A stretch of DNA of 64,000 nt. Source: Deltaproteobacteria bacterium. GTDB taxonomy: Bacteria > Bdellovibrionota > Bdellovibrionia > Bdellovibrionales > Bdellovibrionaceae. The position numbers and the translations under genes were made by a program. Of the stretch, positions 17,325 to 25,863 are shown one piece after another; the first letter of the stretch is position 1; every line of letters begins with the position of its first letter. Location of the stretch: positions 124,001 to 188,000 of the forward strand of contig JAFLCC010000002.1 in assembly GCA_017302835.1 (NCBI GenBank). The letters are read 5' to 3'. Under the pieces are notes generated by a model. That model did no database searches. It saw only the letters and a list, made by a program, of their open reading frames with translations, and had not been told where the DNA came from.

Positions 17325-18272
17325 TTAATAATCATCAGAGATAATTTTGTTATCTTCCAAGTTAGCTACATTTCGCATCGTCTGACTTTTAAGCTGTAAA
17401 AGTTGAACTTTGATTTGCATTGAGATTTCTTCAAGATGTTTGAATTCATCCCCAGCTCGTAGCTTCAAACGGACATCTTTTCCTTCAAGGGTGTCATCTA
17501 AAAATCTTTCAAAGGCATATAAAGGTCCTGCTATTCGATGCGAAATAATTTTACCCACAGTGAAAAGAATGGCGCAAAATCCTACAGAAATAATAAGAAA
17601 AGTAATTACAAAGGGCGAGATGAACTTATTAATTAAAAAAATGTTTCCTCCGACTAATTCTGAAATTGAAACTCGCAGGTAAGTATAAGAGAAAACCAAG
17701 CTAATCAAGGTTAAACCAACGCCAACTCCTAATAGCACAAGACAATATTTAATTTGGAAACTTGGATTAACCCAATATTTTCTTCTTGAGTTAATTTCAG
17801 GCCAAAGAATTTCGCCTTCCTTTATGATAGCTGTTACAATCATGCCGTACCCAACCCATTGAACTGCATCTGCTATATTAAAAGCGGGGCTAGATAAGGA
17901 AGGAGTGCCGATAACAATAAAGTCTACAACATAACCCCATATGATACGATCGGCAACATTACCAAGAATGCCACCTATTAAAATAGACAATCCTGTTCGT
18001 AACAGCAGGGACTTTATTGGTAGTAGATATTGAATGATGACATAAATGCAGAGTAAAAAGGCACCGCCCGTTGATAGTGAAACAATCCTTAAGACTTTAG
18101 GTAAATCAGAAAACAATCCTAACATGGCACCATGATTATGATGAAGTACAAAATTTAAATACCCATAGGAAATAATTCCTTCAATACTATTTGCCCATAT
18201 TTTTGTAAATCTATCAATTATCCAGCAAACAACAAGTGGGACTAAGACGATTAACCATTCATGTTTCTTCAT
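17325..18272 (-). CDS. lspA: Signal peptidase II fused to a two-helix HAMP-like module
   Basis: 315 residues from the ATG at 18272 (an upstream TTG at 18308 is possible). Residues 1-155 are a complete LspA: NVADR at 105-109, catalytic D117 (VVDF) and D135 (FNIAD), and four membrane helices. LspA cuts the signal peptide of prolipoproteins in the inner membrane. A typical LspA ends near residue 165. Here the chain continues with helices at about 176-198 and 218-240, a short loop between them, and a cytoplasmic HAMP-like stretch (HRIAGPLYAFERFL at 245-258, LRAGDEF at 271-277). Stand-alone proteins with this two-helix HAMP pattern exist in related bacteria; the fusion is unusual. Confidence 0.88.
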   Translation of the reverse strand: MKKHEWLIVLVPLVVCWIIDRFTKIWANSIEGIISYGYLNFVLHHNHGAMLGLFSDLPKVLRIVSLSTGGAFLLCIYVIIQYLLPIKSLLLRTGLSILIGGILGNVADRIIWGYVVDFIVIGTPSLSSPAFNIADAVQWVGYGMIVTAIIKEGEILWPEINSRRKYWVNPSFQIKYCLVLLGVGVGLTLISLVFSYTYLRVSISELVGGNIFLINKFISPFVITFLIISVGFCAILFTVGKIISHRIAGPLYAFERFLDDTLEGKDVRLKLRAGDEFKHLEEISMQIKVQLLQLKSQTMRNVANLEDNKIISDDY

Positions 18273-18422
18273 AGAGTTCAGTTTATTATTCAAAAATTCA
18301 ACCAGCAACTAAGATAAAATAAATCTGCTTAAAGTCTGGAAATAAATTTTTAAGACTCAACTTACAGAGAGGTCTAGGTCGTATTTTTTAGTCATTTTAA
18401 AAAAAAATGATAGAATATTAAA

Positions 18423-19637
18423 ATGATAGACATGAAAATTTTCTTATTTTTCGCTCTTGCTGGTTCAATTAACGTTTATGGAGAAGAGGATACTCCGGTA
18501 ACCCATGACCCTATAGCAGGTATAAATGAAGTTGTCGGATCTAGAGAGTGGAAAGCACCAAGGTATGAATATGCTGTGAACCCTTTGGGATACGAATCAA
18601 CTTCTTTTAAGACCCCGAAAGGGTTTGAATCAAGAGTGGAATTTTGGAAAAAAATTTACACAGAGTATTCTACTCAACAGGGTGTTATTCACGACAGTGA
18701 AGATGTAGGAGTGATCTATAAGGAAGTAAACTTTACTGATATAGAACAAAACTCAGAGTTGTCACTCAATCAAAAGGATAAGAAAAAACAAAAACGAGTT
18801 GAAAATTTTAAGAAGGAAATTCTGGAAAAGAATTCTAAATTAAAAATGTCAGACTTACGATTTCAGTTGGGGCAAAGCGATAGGATTCAAAAGGCAATAT
18901 ACATATCAGGACGGTATATCGAAGATTTTGAAGAAGTCTTCAGATTAAATAACCTGCCATTGGAATTAGTCAGATTGGTGTTCGTTGAAAGTTCATTTAA
19001 TGTTTTGGCGAGATCAAAAGTAGGTGCCAGTGGTCTTTGGCAAATCATGCCTTCCAATGCAAAACCATATAAAATGATTTCACATACTGTTGATAAAAGA
19101 AATCATCCAATCAAGGCAACGAAATTAGCCGCTAAGATATTGAAAAATAATTTTATGATGCTTGGGGATTGGGCGCTTGCGGTAACTGGTTATAATCATG
19201 GTCCTACAGGTGTTTTAAAAATGACTAGAAAATATAAAACCAGAAATTTGGTGGAATTAGTTGATAATGTAAACTCAAGAAAAAGTTTTGGTTTTGCGTC
19301 TAAAAATTTCTATGCCAGTTTCTTAGCCATTTTAGAGGTTGAAAAAAATGCTTCTAGATATTTTAAAAACATTACTTGGTCGAAAAAACTAGATGGGGAA
19401 AATTTAAAGTTACAACAGCCCGTTAGTTATCAAAATTTTCATAGTTGGTTTGATTTAAACTCTCAACATTTGCAATTATATAATCCGCATTTAACCAAAG
19501 CGGTGACATCAAGTAAAAATGATATCCCAGCTGGCACTTGGGTCATGATACCAGAAAAAAACTACTTACTGGCTCTTTCAGATATGGCTAAAAGAAAACG
19601 AAAACCAGCTCATGAAAGGATAGCTAAGGAAAGATGA
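18423..19637 (+). CDS. Membrane-bound lytic transglycosylase-like protein (SLT domain)
   Basis: 404 residues with a signal peptide (MKIFLFFALAGSINVYG; the ATG at 18432 is an alternative start). The SLT domain spans about 175-320: the catalytic Glu lies in VFVESSFNVLARSKVGASGLWQIMPSNA, and ALAVTGYNHGPTGVLK and FASKNFYASFLAILEVE follow, as in MltD. A LysM-like tail (DLNSQHLQLYNPHL...IPAGTWVMIPE) ends the protein. It cleaves peptidoglycan glycan strands in the periplasm. The N-terminal segment GFESRVEFWKKIYTEYST is shared with the enzyme at 54989, so the two are paralogs. Confidence 0.88.
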   Translation: MIDMKIFLFFALAGSINVYGEEDTPVTHDPIAGINEVVGSREWKAPRYEYAVNPLGYESTSFKTPKGFESRVEFWKKIYTEYSTQQGVIHDSEDVGVIYKEVNFTDIEQNSELSLNQKDKKKQKRVENFKKEILEKNSKLKMSDLRFQLGQSDRIQKAIYISGRYIEDFEEVFRLNNLPLELVRLVFVESSFNVLARSKVGASGLWQIMPSNAKPYKMISHTVDKRNHPIKATKLAAKILKNNFMMLGDWALAVTGYNHGPTGVLKMTRKYKTRNLVELVDNVNSRKSFGFASKNFYASFLAILEVEKNASRYFKNITWSKKLDGENLKLQQPVSYQNFHSWFDLNSQHLQLYNPHLTKAVTSSKNDIPAGTWVMIPEKNYLLALSDMAKRKRKPAHERIAKER

Positions 19638-19669
19638 TGGACATATTTTTTCGAACTCGCGTTTTTAGT

Positions 19670-19975
19670 TTAAGCATAGTTATTCTTTAAAATTTTTTTC
19701 GATACGTCCATTTTCCTAATAAACATAATTCCAAACCCTACTCCTTTATTCCAGATAACTTGCCCTGATACGGATCTAATTTTGTTAATCGAAGTCAGTG
19801 CAAAAGTTAAATGAATGAGGTCCCCCTCTTTCGGAACGTAGGTTCCTTTGGTTAGCTCCACAAAACATCCAGATTTTGAGAGATTTTTCATCGTGCCTTG
19901 GAGCTTGCCCATTCTTCCGTAGATTTCTATAGTTGCAAATTCAAGAGTTGAAAATCGTTTTGGAAGCTCTAGCAT
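19670..19975 (-). CDS. PilZ-domain protein with degenerate binding motif
   Basis: 101 residues covering one PilZ fold. The second motif reads NLSKSGCFVEL where DxSxxG is expected (Asp changed to Asn), and the usual RxxxR pair near the N-terminus is not evident (PKRFSTLEFATIEIYG). The strand VSGQVIWNKGVGFGIMFI is typical of the fold. PilZ domains bind cyclic di-GMP; the altered motifs mean this one may not. No neighbour on the same strand is close enough to suggest a partner. Confidence 0.75.
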   Translation of the reverse strand: MLELPKRFSTLEFATIEIYGRMGKLQGTMKNLSKSGCFVELTKGTYVPKEGDLIHLTFALTSINKIRSVSGQVIWNKGVGFGIMFIRKMDVSKKILKNNYA

Positions 19976-20033
19976 AAAATCCCCTTGGTTTGGTTATTAC
20001 TCTCTATTTTATCGGGATTTTAACTGAGAACTA

Positions 20034-20065
20034 TATTTTTTAAAAAGATATCTCATTTTGAGATA
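20034..20065 (-). terminator. Rho-independent terminator of thyA-folA
   Basis: On the minus strand a perfect 7-bp stem (TATCTCA/TGAGATA, 20049-20065, 3-base loop) is followed by TCTTTTT. It sits 7 bp after the folA stop, as expected for an intrinsic terminator. The stem is AT-rich, so strength may be moderate. Confidence 0.6.
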
Positions 20066-20071
20066 CGCCTA

Positions 20072-20578
20072 TTATTTTTCGAAAACTAGATAGTCAAATT
20101 GAAGTGATTGATTGTCTAGTTTTGAAGAGCTCCCCTTGATTTTTGAGACCATTTTAAAAATATTCTTATCAAATTCTGGAAAGAAAGCATCCCCATCATA
20201 CTCCTTATGGATTTGAGTTAAGTATATTCGTTGGGTGCAAGGTAGTGCCTGGAGAAATATTTCCCCTCCGCCAATGATAAAGATCTCCTCTGGCCATGGC
20301 GGAATTAGTTTTTTGGCCTGATCAAGAGCTGATTCTAACGAGTTAACCCACAAAATATTTTCTTTCTTTTCCAGCTTGGGATTGCGACTGATAACAATAT
20401 GAAATCTTTTAGGTAGCATTTTTGGCAATGATTCAAATGTTTTTCTACCCATGATAATAATTTTTTCTTTAGTTTTCTCTTTAAAATAACTTAAATCTTC
20501 TGGGATATTCCATGGAAGGTTATTATGAATACCTATGACACGATTTGAGCTTTGGGCTGCAATTTGAGAAACGATCAT
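20072..20578 (-). CDS. folA: Dihydrofolate reductase
   Basis: 168 residues, the usual length. It reduces dihydrofolate to tetrahydrofolate with NADPH, regenerating the cofactor used by ThyA. Conserved pieces: [28 protein letters not shown] (acidic Asp/Glu and WNIPEDL), [12 protein letters not shown], and [13 protein letters not shown]. Its ATG overlaps the thyA stop by 4 bp (ATGA), so thyA-folA is a translationally coupled operon. Confidence 0.95.
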   Translation of the reverse strand: MIVSQIAAQSSNRVIGIHNNLPWNIPEDLSYFKEKTKEKIIIMGRKTFESLPKMLPKRFHIVISRNPKLEKKENILWVNSLESALDQAKKLIPPWPEEIFIIGGGEIFLQALPCTQRIYLTQIHKEYDGDAFFPEFDKNIFKMVSKIKGSSSKLDNQSLQFDYLVFEK

Positions 20579-21369
20579 ACGCTGATATCTGCCTTAATTG
20601 TTGGATAACTTTCATAATTAAGAATTTGAATGTCTTCATATTTAAAATCAAAAATATTTTTGATTTGGGGGTTTAATTTGAGGACAGGCAAGTTCTTTGG
20701 AACTCTTGTGAGTTGAAGTTTAGCTTGTTCTACATGATTGAGATAAAGATGAGCATCGCCAAGGGTATGAACAAAATCACCAACTTCAAGGTCACAAACT
20801 TGAGCTATCATGTGGGTTAGGAGAGCATAACTAGCTATATTAAAGGGAACTCCCAAGAAAATATCAGCGCTTCTTTGATAGAGCTGACATGATAGTTTAT
20901 GATTAGCTACATAAAATTGAAAAAATGCATGGCAGGGAGGTAAGGCCATTTTATCAATTTCACCTGGATTAAAAGCAACGACGAGATGTCTTCTTGAGTC
21001 TGGACTGGTTTTGATTTGAGAGATAACCTGGGAAATTTGATCTATTTTTCTTCCGTCCGCGGCCTCCCAAGAACGCCATTGTTTTCCGTATACAGGCCCA
21101 AGGTTCCCTTCTTTGTCAGCCCAATCATCCCAGATGGTTACTTTATTTTCCTTCAAAAAATGGATGTTGGTATCTCCTCTTAAAAACCAAAGAAGCTCAT
21201 AAAATATCGACCGAGTATGAAGTTTTTTTGTCGTTAACAAGGGAAATCCATTTTGTAGATTAAATCTCATTTGGTATCCAAATAGACTTTGTGTTCCAGT
21301 TCCTGTTCTGTCGGATTTTGGTGTGCCATTTTTAAGAACATCATCAAGTAATTCTAAGTAGGCGCGCAT
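20575..21369 (-). CDS. thyA: Thymidylate synthase
   Basis: 264 residues from the ATG at 21369, which has TGGAG upstream and gives the exact E. coli length; the in-frame ORF extends 12 residues further. It methylates dUMP to dTMP using methylene-tetrahydrofolate. The catalytic cysteine is in [16 protein letters not shown]-type and [18 protein letters not shown] segments bind substrate. It is first in the thyA-folA operon, and FolD at 12.4 kb makes the same cofactor. Confidence 0.96.
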   Translation of the reverse strand: MRAYLELLDDVLKNGTPKSDRTGTGTQSLFGYQMRFNLQNGFPLLTTKKLHTRSIFYELLWFLRGDTNIHFLKENKVTIWDDWADKEGNLGPVYGKQWRSWEAADGRKIDQISQVISQIKTSPDSRRHLVVAFNPGEIDKMALPPCHAFFQFYVANHKLSCQLYQRSADIFLGVPFNIASYALLTHMIAQVCDLEVGDFVHTLGDAHLYLNHVEQAKLQLTRVPKNLPVLKLNPQIKNIFDFKYEDIQILNYESYPTIKADISV

Positions 21370-21551
21370 AGGAACTCCACAGGTGAAAAAATGATAAATT
21401 ATCAATTTTTTGTTGAGCTTTAAAATAGCCTTTGCCGTAATTGGATCTCAAGAAAAAAATGACAGAGAAAAGAAGTTAAACAGCAAGTTAGAAAAAATGT
21501 CTATTGTTTCAAAAACAAAAATTCGCTAAAATCCATAACAAGGAGTATAAA

Positions 21552-21692
21552 ATGTCAAACTTATCAGTAGTTGAAAAAAAAGCACAAAATGAAGATGAAG
21601 TGATTAAAGAGATGCTTCCTTTTTTCTTTTATGCCGCAATTCCCTTAATAATAACTATTTTGTTAGCATGGAGCTTTGGTCCATCCCATTAA
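21552..21692 (+). CDS. 46-residue single-helix membrane protein
   Basis: The ATG at 21552 follows a strong AAGGAG box by 7 bases, which makes it a better start than the in-frame codon at 21504. The product has a polar, acidic N-terminus (residues 1-20) and one hydrophobic helix (LPFFFYAAIPLIITILLAWSFG). Its 3' end overlaps the end of the convergent GH15-like gene by 38 bp. Small inner-membrane proteins of this type often regulate a larger membrane partner; no partner is evident. Confidence 0.6.
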   Translation: MSNLSVVEKKAQNEDEVIKEMLPFFFYAAIPLIITILLAWSFGPSH

Positions 21693-23355
21693 GTGCTTCC
21701 ATCATTTGGTTAAGAGCTAGACTCATAGAGGCCTTGGCCCAATTGAGTGGTGCAATCGGAGAAGGCAACAGATACATTTTTCCATCCATTAAAACAGTGT
21801 TGATGCTTTCTGGTAGGAGCCAATCCTTTACAGGTTTTCCGTCTGCAGTTATTAAAGGACGATTACCCTTATGACCTGTCATTTGTCCAAGAGCTCTCTT
21901 AATGTGTAGAGAAGCCATAGATAGGTCTTGATCCGCTTGTCTTTGATCCTTTCGTAGTATAGCAAGTTTTCGCAATTCCAAACGTATAAGGGCCAATTTA
22001 CTATCAAAAAACCACTGAGCTTCTGTTCCTGGAGGTAGTTGTTCCAAGCGTCCCAAAAAGGCCTTTAACCCAGAAGCATCTCCGGTTTCACTGGGTTTCT
22101 TTTCATTATTTACGTTAGGTTCTGTGGTTCTTTTTTCAACCAATTTTTTTGGAGCTTTAATAGGATTTTCAATCCAATAATTTCCCCCCTGGTACGAGTC
22201 ATTTTGATAACGAAGAATTCCTGCTGGTCGTTTTAATGTCTCAATGATGGCTAAAGTGTGTCTTAGATCTTGTTCACTCAGACCTGGCAAAGGAGTAGGA
22301 AGAACAAGGTTGAATAAGGCAGCATCAGCTCGGCGGAACAAACTTGCGTCTTTATATAAGTCATAATCGGGAGATTCCCCACCCAAAGCAATTTGGCGGC
22401 GAACCGTCGCAAGGCCCTTTGCAATTAAGTCAGAGAGTTGCGTTCGATTTAATTTCAAAGTTTTAGTTAGTGAGTTTTCCTTCAGCCAAAGGCCAAGAGC
22501 ACACGTGACGATAGCGATACTTGATGAATTACGTCTATTGATTTCTTCCCAAGCACCAGCATCCTCAAGCTTCCAAAAATTTGCTTTTTCGAAAAAGGTG
22601 GGAAACAACTGAATGACTTCTTGACGTTTTTTATTTATGTCAGTTTTATCGATTATTTTTTGATTCAAAGCTTGCCACAATCCATTGAGAAAAAGACCGT
22701 GGGCATCCATTTGCAAATGGTTCCATTCCTCTGGTTTTCCATCAACCATCACATCATCCAGTGTAGGAGAATTTCCATCAAATCGAATATGGGGAACTTC
22801 CATTTTATTTGCGATGAGTGTAGGATTCTGAATGAGGTTCTTCATTCTTTGAATCTGATGATCACTGGCATAGTAGTCCTAGATCCCTAGGATCAGTCGA
22901 CGAGCCTCTTCTTTTCGAGTTGGATCCTGAAGAAGACTAAATAGAACCCAAATAGAATCTCGAACCCAAATGGCATCATAATTAGTCTCATCTTTTTTTC
23001 CTTCTTCAGTATCTCGGTTGGCTGCCATTGCATAACCACGTTTAGTCAGTGGGATATAAAGACTTGGGGCTAATTTTTTTTGGAGTTCTTGAAGGTCGCC
23101 GCGGGTCCAACGCTTTTCAACCCACTGTTTTATTTCAGGGTTGAATATGAGAACAAATTCCCCCTCGGGAGCGAGAACTGTTTCAATGTAAGGTCCTCCT
23201 TCAGCGAGATACTTTTGGACATCGACAAAGGCTTTTTCTTTTGTTGTCAATTTTGGTGATGTTGCATGGGCATCAATAGAAAAAGAAAATAAACCAATAG
23301 TGAAGAAAGTGACCATTAGTTTTAAATAGCAAGCGATGAGAGGACTTTTTTTCAT
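21655..23355 (-). pseudogene. GH15/phosphorylase-kinase-like secreted protein, split by one in-frame TAG
   Basis: Two open stretches, 23355-22879 (158 codons) and 22845-21655 (396 codons), are in the same frame and are separated only by TAG at 22879-22881. Reading through gives about 566 residues: signal peptide (cut near AHA), then NYDAIWVRDSIWVLFSLLQD, then after the stop DYYASDHQIQRMKNL, EWNHLQMDAHGLFLNGLW and WKLEDAGAWEE. RDS, W.H.QxDAxGLFL and ED.AWE are typical of GH15 glucoamylases and phosphorylase-kinase alpha subunits. No frameshift is needed. It lies 8 bp behind hpt on the same strand. It could be a pseudogene, a recent nonsense mutation, a sequencing error or readthrough. Confidence 0.75.
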
Positions 23356-23363
23356 TTTTCTCT

Positions 23364-23888
23364 TTATTGAAAATTTTGAACTTGGCCGATAAAGGGTAAA
23401 TTTCTGTAATGACCCTCATAATCGAGGCCATAGCCGACAACAAATTCATTTGTGATTTGAAATCCTACATGGTCCAACGTGCATGGAACTTTTAAAGCTT
23501 CGGGTTTTTCTAAAAGCGCTACAGTGGTTAAACTTGCTGGCTTTCTTGACAGAATAGAGTTTTTTAAATAATTCATCGTTAAGCCCGTGTCGACAATATC
23601 TTCTACTAATAAGACGTGTTTATTTTCTATAGGACGAGTCAAATCAAGAGTGACTTTGACTTCGCCAGAAGAAGAAGCGCCATGATAGCTAGAAACTCCA
23701 AAAAACTCACAAGAAATATCAGTATCTATTTTTCTGATTAGATCAGAGTAAAAAAGAAAGGAACCCTTAAGAACGCAAATCGCAACGACGTGCTTGTCTT
23801 TAAATTTTTTTGTAAGTTCTTTGCCAAGCTCATCAATTCGAGACTGAATTTTTTCGGCGGAAATAAAAGGATTAATTTTTAAATTCAT
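23364..23888 (-). CDS. hpt: Hypoxanthine phosphoribosyltransferase
   Basis: 174 residues. Purine salvage enzyme turning hypoxanthine or guanine plus PRPP into IMP or GMP in the cytosol. The PRPP-binding motif is VLLVEDIVDTGLTMNYL. VAICVLKGSFLFYSDLIRKI near the N-terminus and FVVGYGLDYEGHYRNLPFIG at the C-terminus are typical of the Hpt family. It is followed after 8 bp by the broken GH15-like gene and preceded by the uracil-type transferase gene about 95 bp upstream. Confidence 0.94.
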   Translation of the reverse strand: MNLKINPFISAEKIQSRIDELGKELTKKFKDKHVVAICVLKGSFLFYSDLIRKIDTDISCEFFGVSSYHGASSSGEVKVTLDLTRPIENKHVLLVEDIVDTGLTMNYLKNSILSRKPASLTTVALLEKPEALKVPCTLDHVGFQITNEFVVGYGLDYEGHYRNLPFIGQVQNFQ

Positions 23889-23983
23889 GTGTTACCTCGA
23901 GGTCATTTGGATTATGAATGTACTTAAATTAGTAGCCTGAAATATCAAAGTCAACCCATGTGATCGTGAGACAGCGATTAATT

Positions 23984-24754
23984 TTAGACAAAGGAGTTAT
24001 TCATAATTTCGCCAAAACCACCAGCACCAGGAACAATATAATCTTTCGCATTAAGTCCTTTTTCTTCATCCCAAAAGAGTCCTGGTTCGGCGTGCAAAAC
24101 TTTTGGACTAGATAATCCTCTATCAACACGTAAGGCGTATATCTTAACATCTGGATGGATTTGAAGGACCCTTCTAATATATTCAGGAGTTATGATTAAA
24201 TGAATGGCTATATATTTTTTTGCCTTACCTGGTATTTTCCTTTTGTAATGTTCAATAGTAGAAATAATAGTAGTGCCAGTGGCCCCCATGGGGTCAGGAA
24301 TTAGAACCAAGGCCTGATCCACATCTCCTCCAATTTTGAACCCATCTAGTAAAGTACTGGTAACTTGGTAGTCATCATTGGTCATACGGGCTGCAAAGAT
24401 ATGATCCTGCCTTATGTATTCCTGTTTTAAAAACATATGAAGTTGTTCATAGCATAGATGGCTTGGATAGGTTCCTGCTCTGGCCAGGTTCACACAAATT
24501 GCTTTTTGATTTGGGTTAATGATTTTGGCTGTCAGCAGCTTATCAGGATGATCGGATGTCATACGGGTTGGGACAGCCACTTCTTCAAGAAGTAATTCTG
24601 AATTTATCACAGTGGCTATCAGTTCGGAGTATAGGTATTTGACATATTGATTTATTAAAGGTTGCACTGTTTTAGGCGAGCATAGATTCGTGAGTACACT
24701 GATTAGATTTGGTTTATCGAGAATAGAAACTTGGGGTCCATAATGGTGATTCAT
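23984..24754 (-). CDS. upp: Uracil phosphoribosyltransferase-like protein
   Basis: 256 residues, longer than the usual 208. The PRPP loop reads LVLIPDPMGATGTTI, as in Upp (DPMxATGxT), and the C-terminal KDYIVPGAGGFGEIMNN matches the uracil-binding YIVPGxGDxGD region, though the second Asp of GDxGD is not kept. The product would make UMP from uracil and PRPP. The extra length lies mainly in the N-terminal half and in a segment with HAEPGLFWDEEKGLN. Pyrimidine salvage next to purine salvage (hpt) is sensible context. Exact base specificity is uncertain. Confidence 0.78.
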   Translation of the reverse strand: MNHHYGPQVSILDKPNLISVLTNLCSPKTVQPLINQYVKYLYSELIATVINSELLLEEVAVPTRMTSDHPDKLLTAKIINPNQKAICVNLARAGTYPSHLCYEQLHMFLKQEYIRQDHIFAARMTNDDYQVTSTLLDGFKIGGDVDQALVLIPDPMGATGTTIISTIEHYKRKIPGKAKKYIAIHLIITPEYIRRVLQIHPDVKIYALRVDRGLSSPKVLHAEPGLFWDEEKGLNAKDYIVPGAGGFGEIMNNSFV

Positions 24755-24760
24755 AAAAAC

Positions 24761-25801
24761 CTATTTCTCAAAATTATAAAAGAAAACAGAGAAAGTTTCC
24801 CCATTCTTAAAATATGCGGATTTCAAAATTTCAAAGGGGCTTATAGAAGTCAAGTATTCCTGTTGTTTTATCATTGGCGTCGTCGTTAAAACTTTGCCAA
24901 TAAAAAAAAATTGAGAATCAGAAAGCTCAATAGAGCCTAGATAATCCAAGGTTTGAAAGTTATTTGAATTTGGATCTGAAATGTTGACTTGATAACGTTT
25001 TGAAATTTTGAGATCGGCTAAAACACTTTCTGTCGAGATTTCTTTAATTTTGAGTTCTGAGGTTAGACCAATGGTATTGTTTTCATTTGAGCTCTTTAAT
25101 CCCTGAAACCAAGTTTCAGTTTTTTCCGGTTTAATCAATTTTTTATCTGTTCCATAAATATGAATCTCATTTTTAAGAGAGGTTATCTTTTGTCTACCTA
25201 AATTGATAGTTCCTTGAGAATAGTCACTGGAAATAAATTGACCTGAGTTTTTGGCTTCATCTTCAAGAGCATAAAGGCCCTTCAGGGTGACCTCAGCGTA
25301 TTGGATCATGAGGGTTAAAACAATTGGTTTTTTAGCTGCCGCCGTTAAATCTGTTGAGGCCTCTGTAGGGCTCTCAGTAGGTGACCCATTATTATTGGAA
25401 GTTGTCGGAGATCCATTTTCTTTAGTTGCTTGGTTGTTGTCAGTTTCAGAGTTTTTTGGAAAGGGAGCTGAGGTCGGGGAAGCCGGAGGGGTCTCTTTAC
25501 TTGAAAATGATGTATTTTGGTCCGTATTCGAAGTCGATGAAGAATGGTGAGAATTTGATATAAAAATAGCTTTCTTATTAGTTTCAATAAAATTTCTTTG
25601 GGACTTAGACAAGTTAAAATAATAAAAACTAGCAGAAAGCAAAAGAACCATGCCCACAAAAAAAATGACCGTTCCATTCTGAAACAGCTTTTGAACAACA
25701 GAAATTTCTGGCGGATTATAGGTCTGCATATCGATTCCGCATCTGGCGCAGAATCGATCATCTGGTTGTCTAAAATGACATTTGGGACATTCAACTTGCA
25801 T
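24761..25801 (-). CDS. Zinc-ribbon membrane protein with Ser/Thr/Pro-rich linker
   Basis: 346 residues from the ATG at 25801; an upstream TTG at 25864 would add 21 residues and overlap the divergent rsmH start. A small zinc ribbon with C5, C8, C18, C21 (CPKC, CARC) lies in the cytoplasm. One membrane helix follows (about 38-60). Then comes a linker of about 80 residues of Ser/Thr/Asn/Pro, and a beta-rich periplasmic domain to the end. No named family for the C-terminal part. It is 6 bp upstream of the uracil-type transferase gene on the same strand, so probably co-transcribed. Confidence 0.65.
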   Translation of the reverse strand: MQVECPKCHFRQPDDRFCARCGIDMQTYNPPEISVVQKLFQNGTVIFFVGMVLLLSASFYYFNLSKSQRNFIETNKKAIFISNSHHSSSTSNTDQNTSFSSKETPPASPTSAPFPKNSETDNNQATKENGSPTTSNNNGSPTESPTEASTDLTAAAKKPIVLTLMIQYAEVTLKGLYALEDEAKNSGQFISSDYSQGTINLGRQKITSLKNEIHIYGTDKKLIKPEKTETWFQGLKSSNENNTIGLTSELKIKEISTESVLADLKISKRYQVNISDPNSNNFQTLDYLGSIELSDSQFFFIGKVLTTTPMIKQQEYLTSISPFEILKSAYFKNGETFSVFFYNFEK

Positions 25802-25863
25802 AACTAATATAGGATAAAAGATTAGTCGTTGACCCTCAATAGAAAAGTTCTTAGGTTGGTCCA

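Noticed and set aside
25345-25794. 149-codon minus-strand frame in the Ser/Thr-rich region of the zinc-ribbon gene
   Set aside because: It is a shifted frame of a low-complexity coding region. The main frame has the zinc ribbon and membrane helix.
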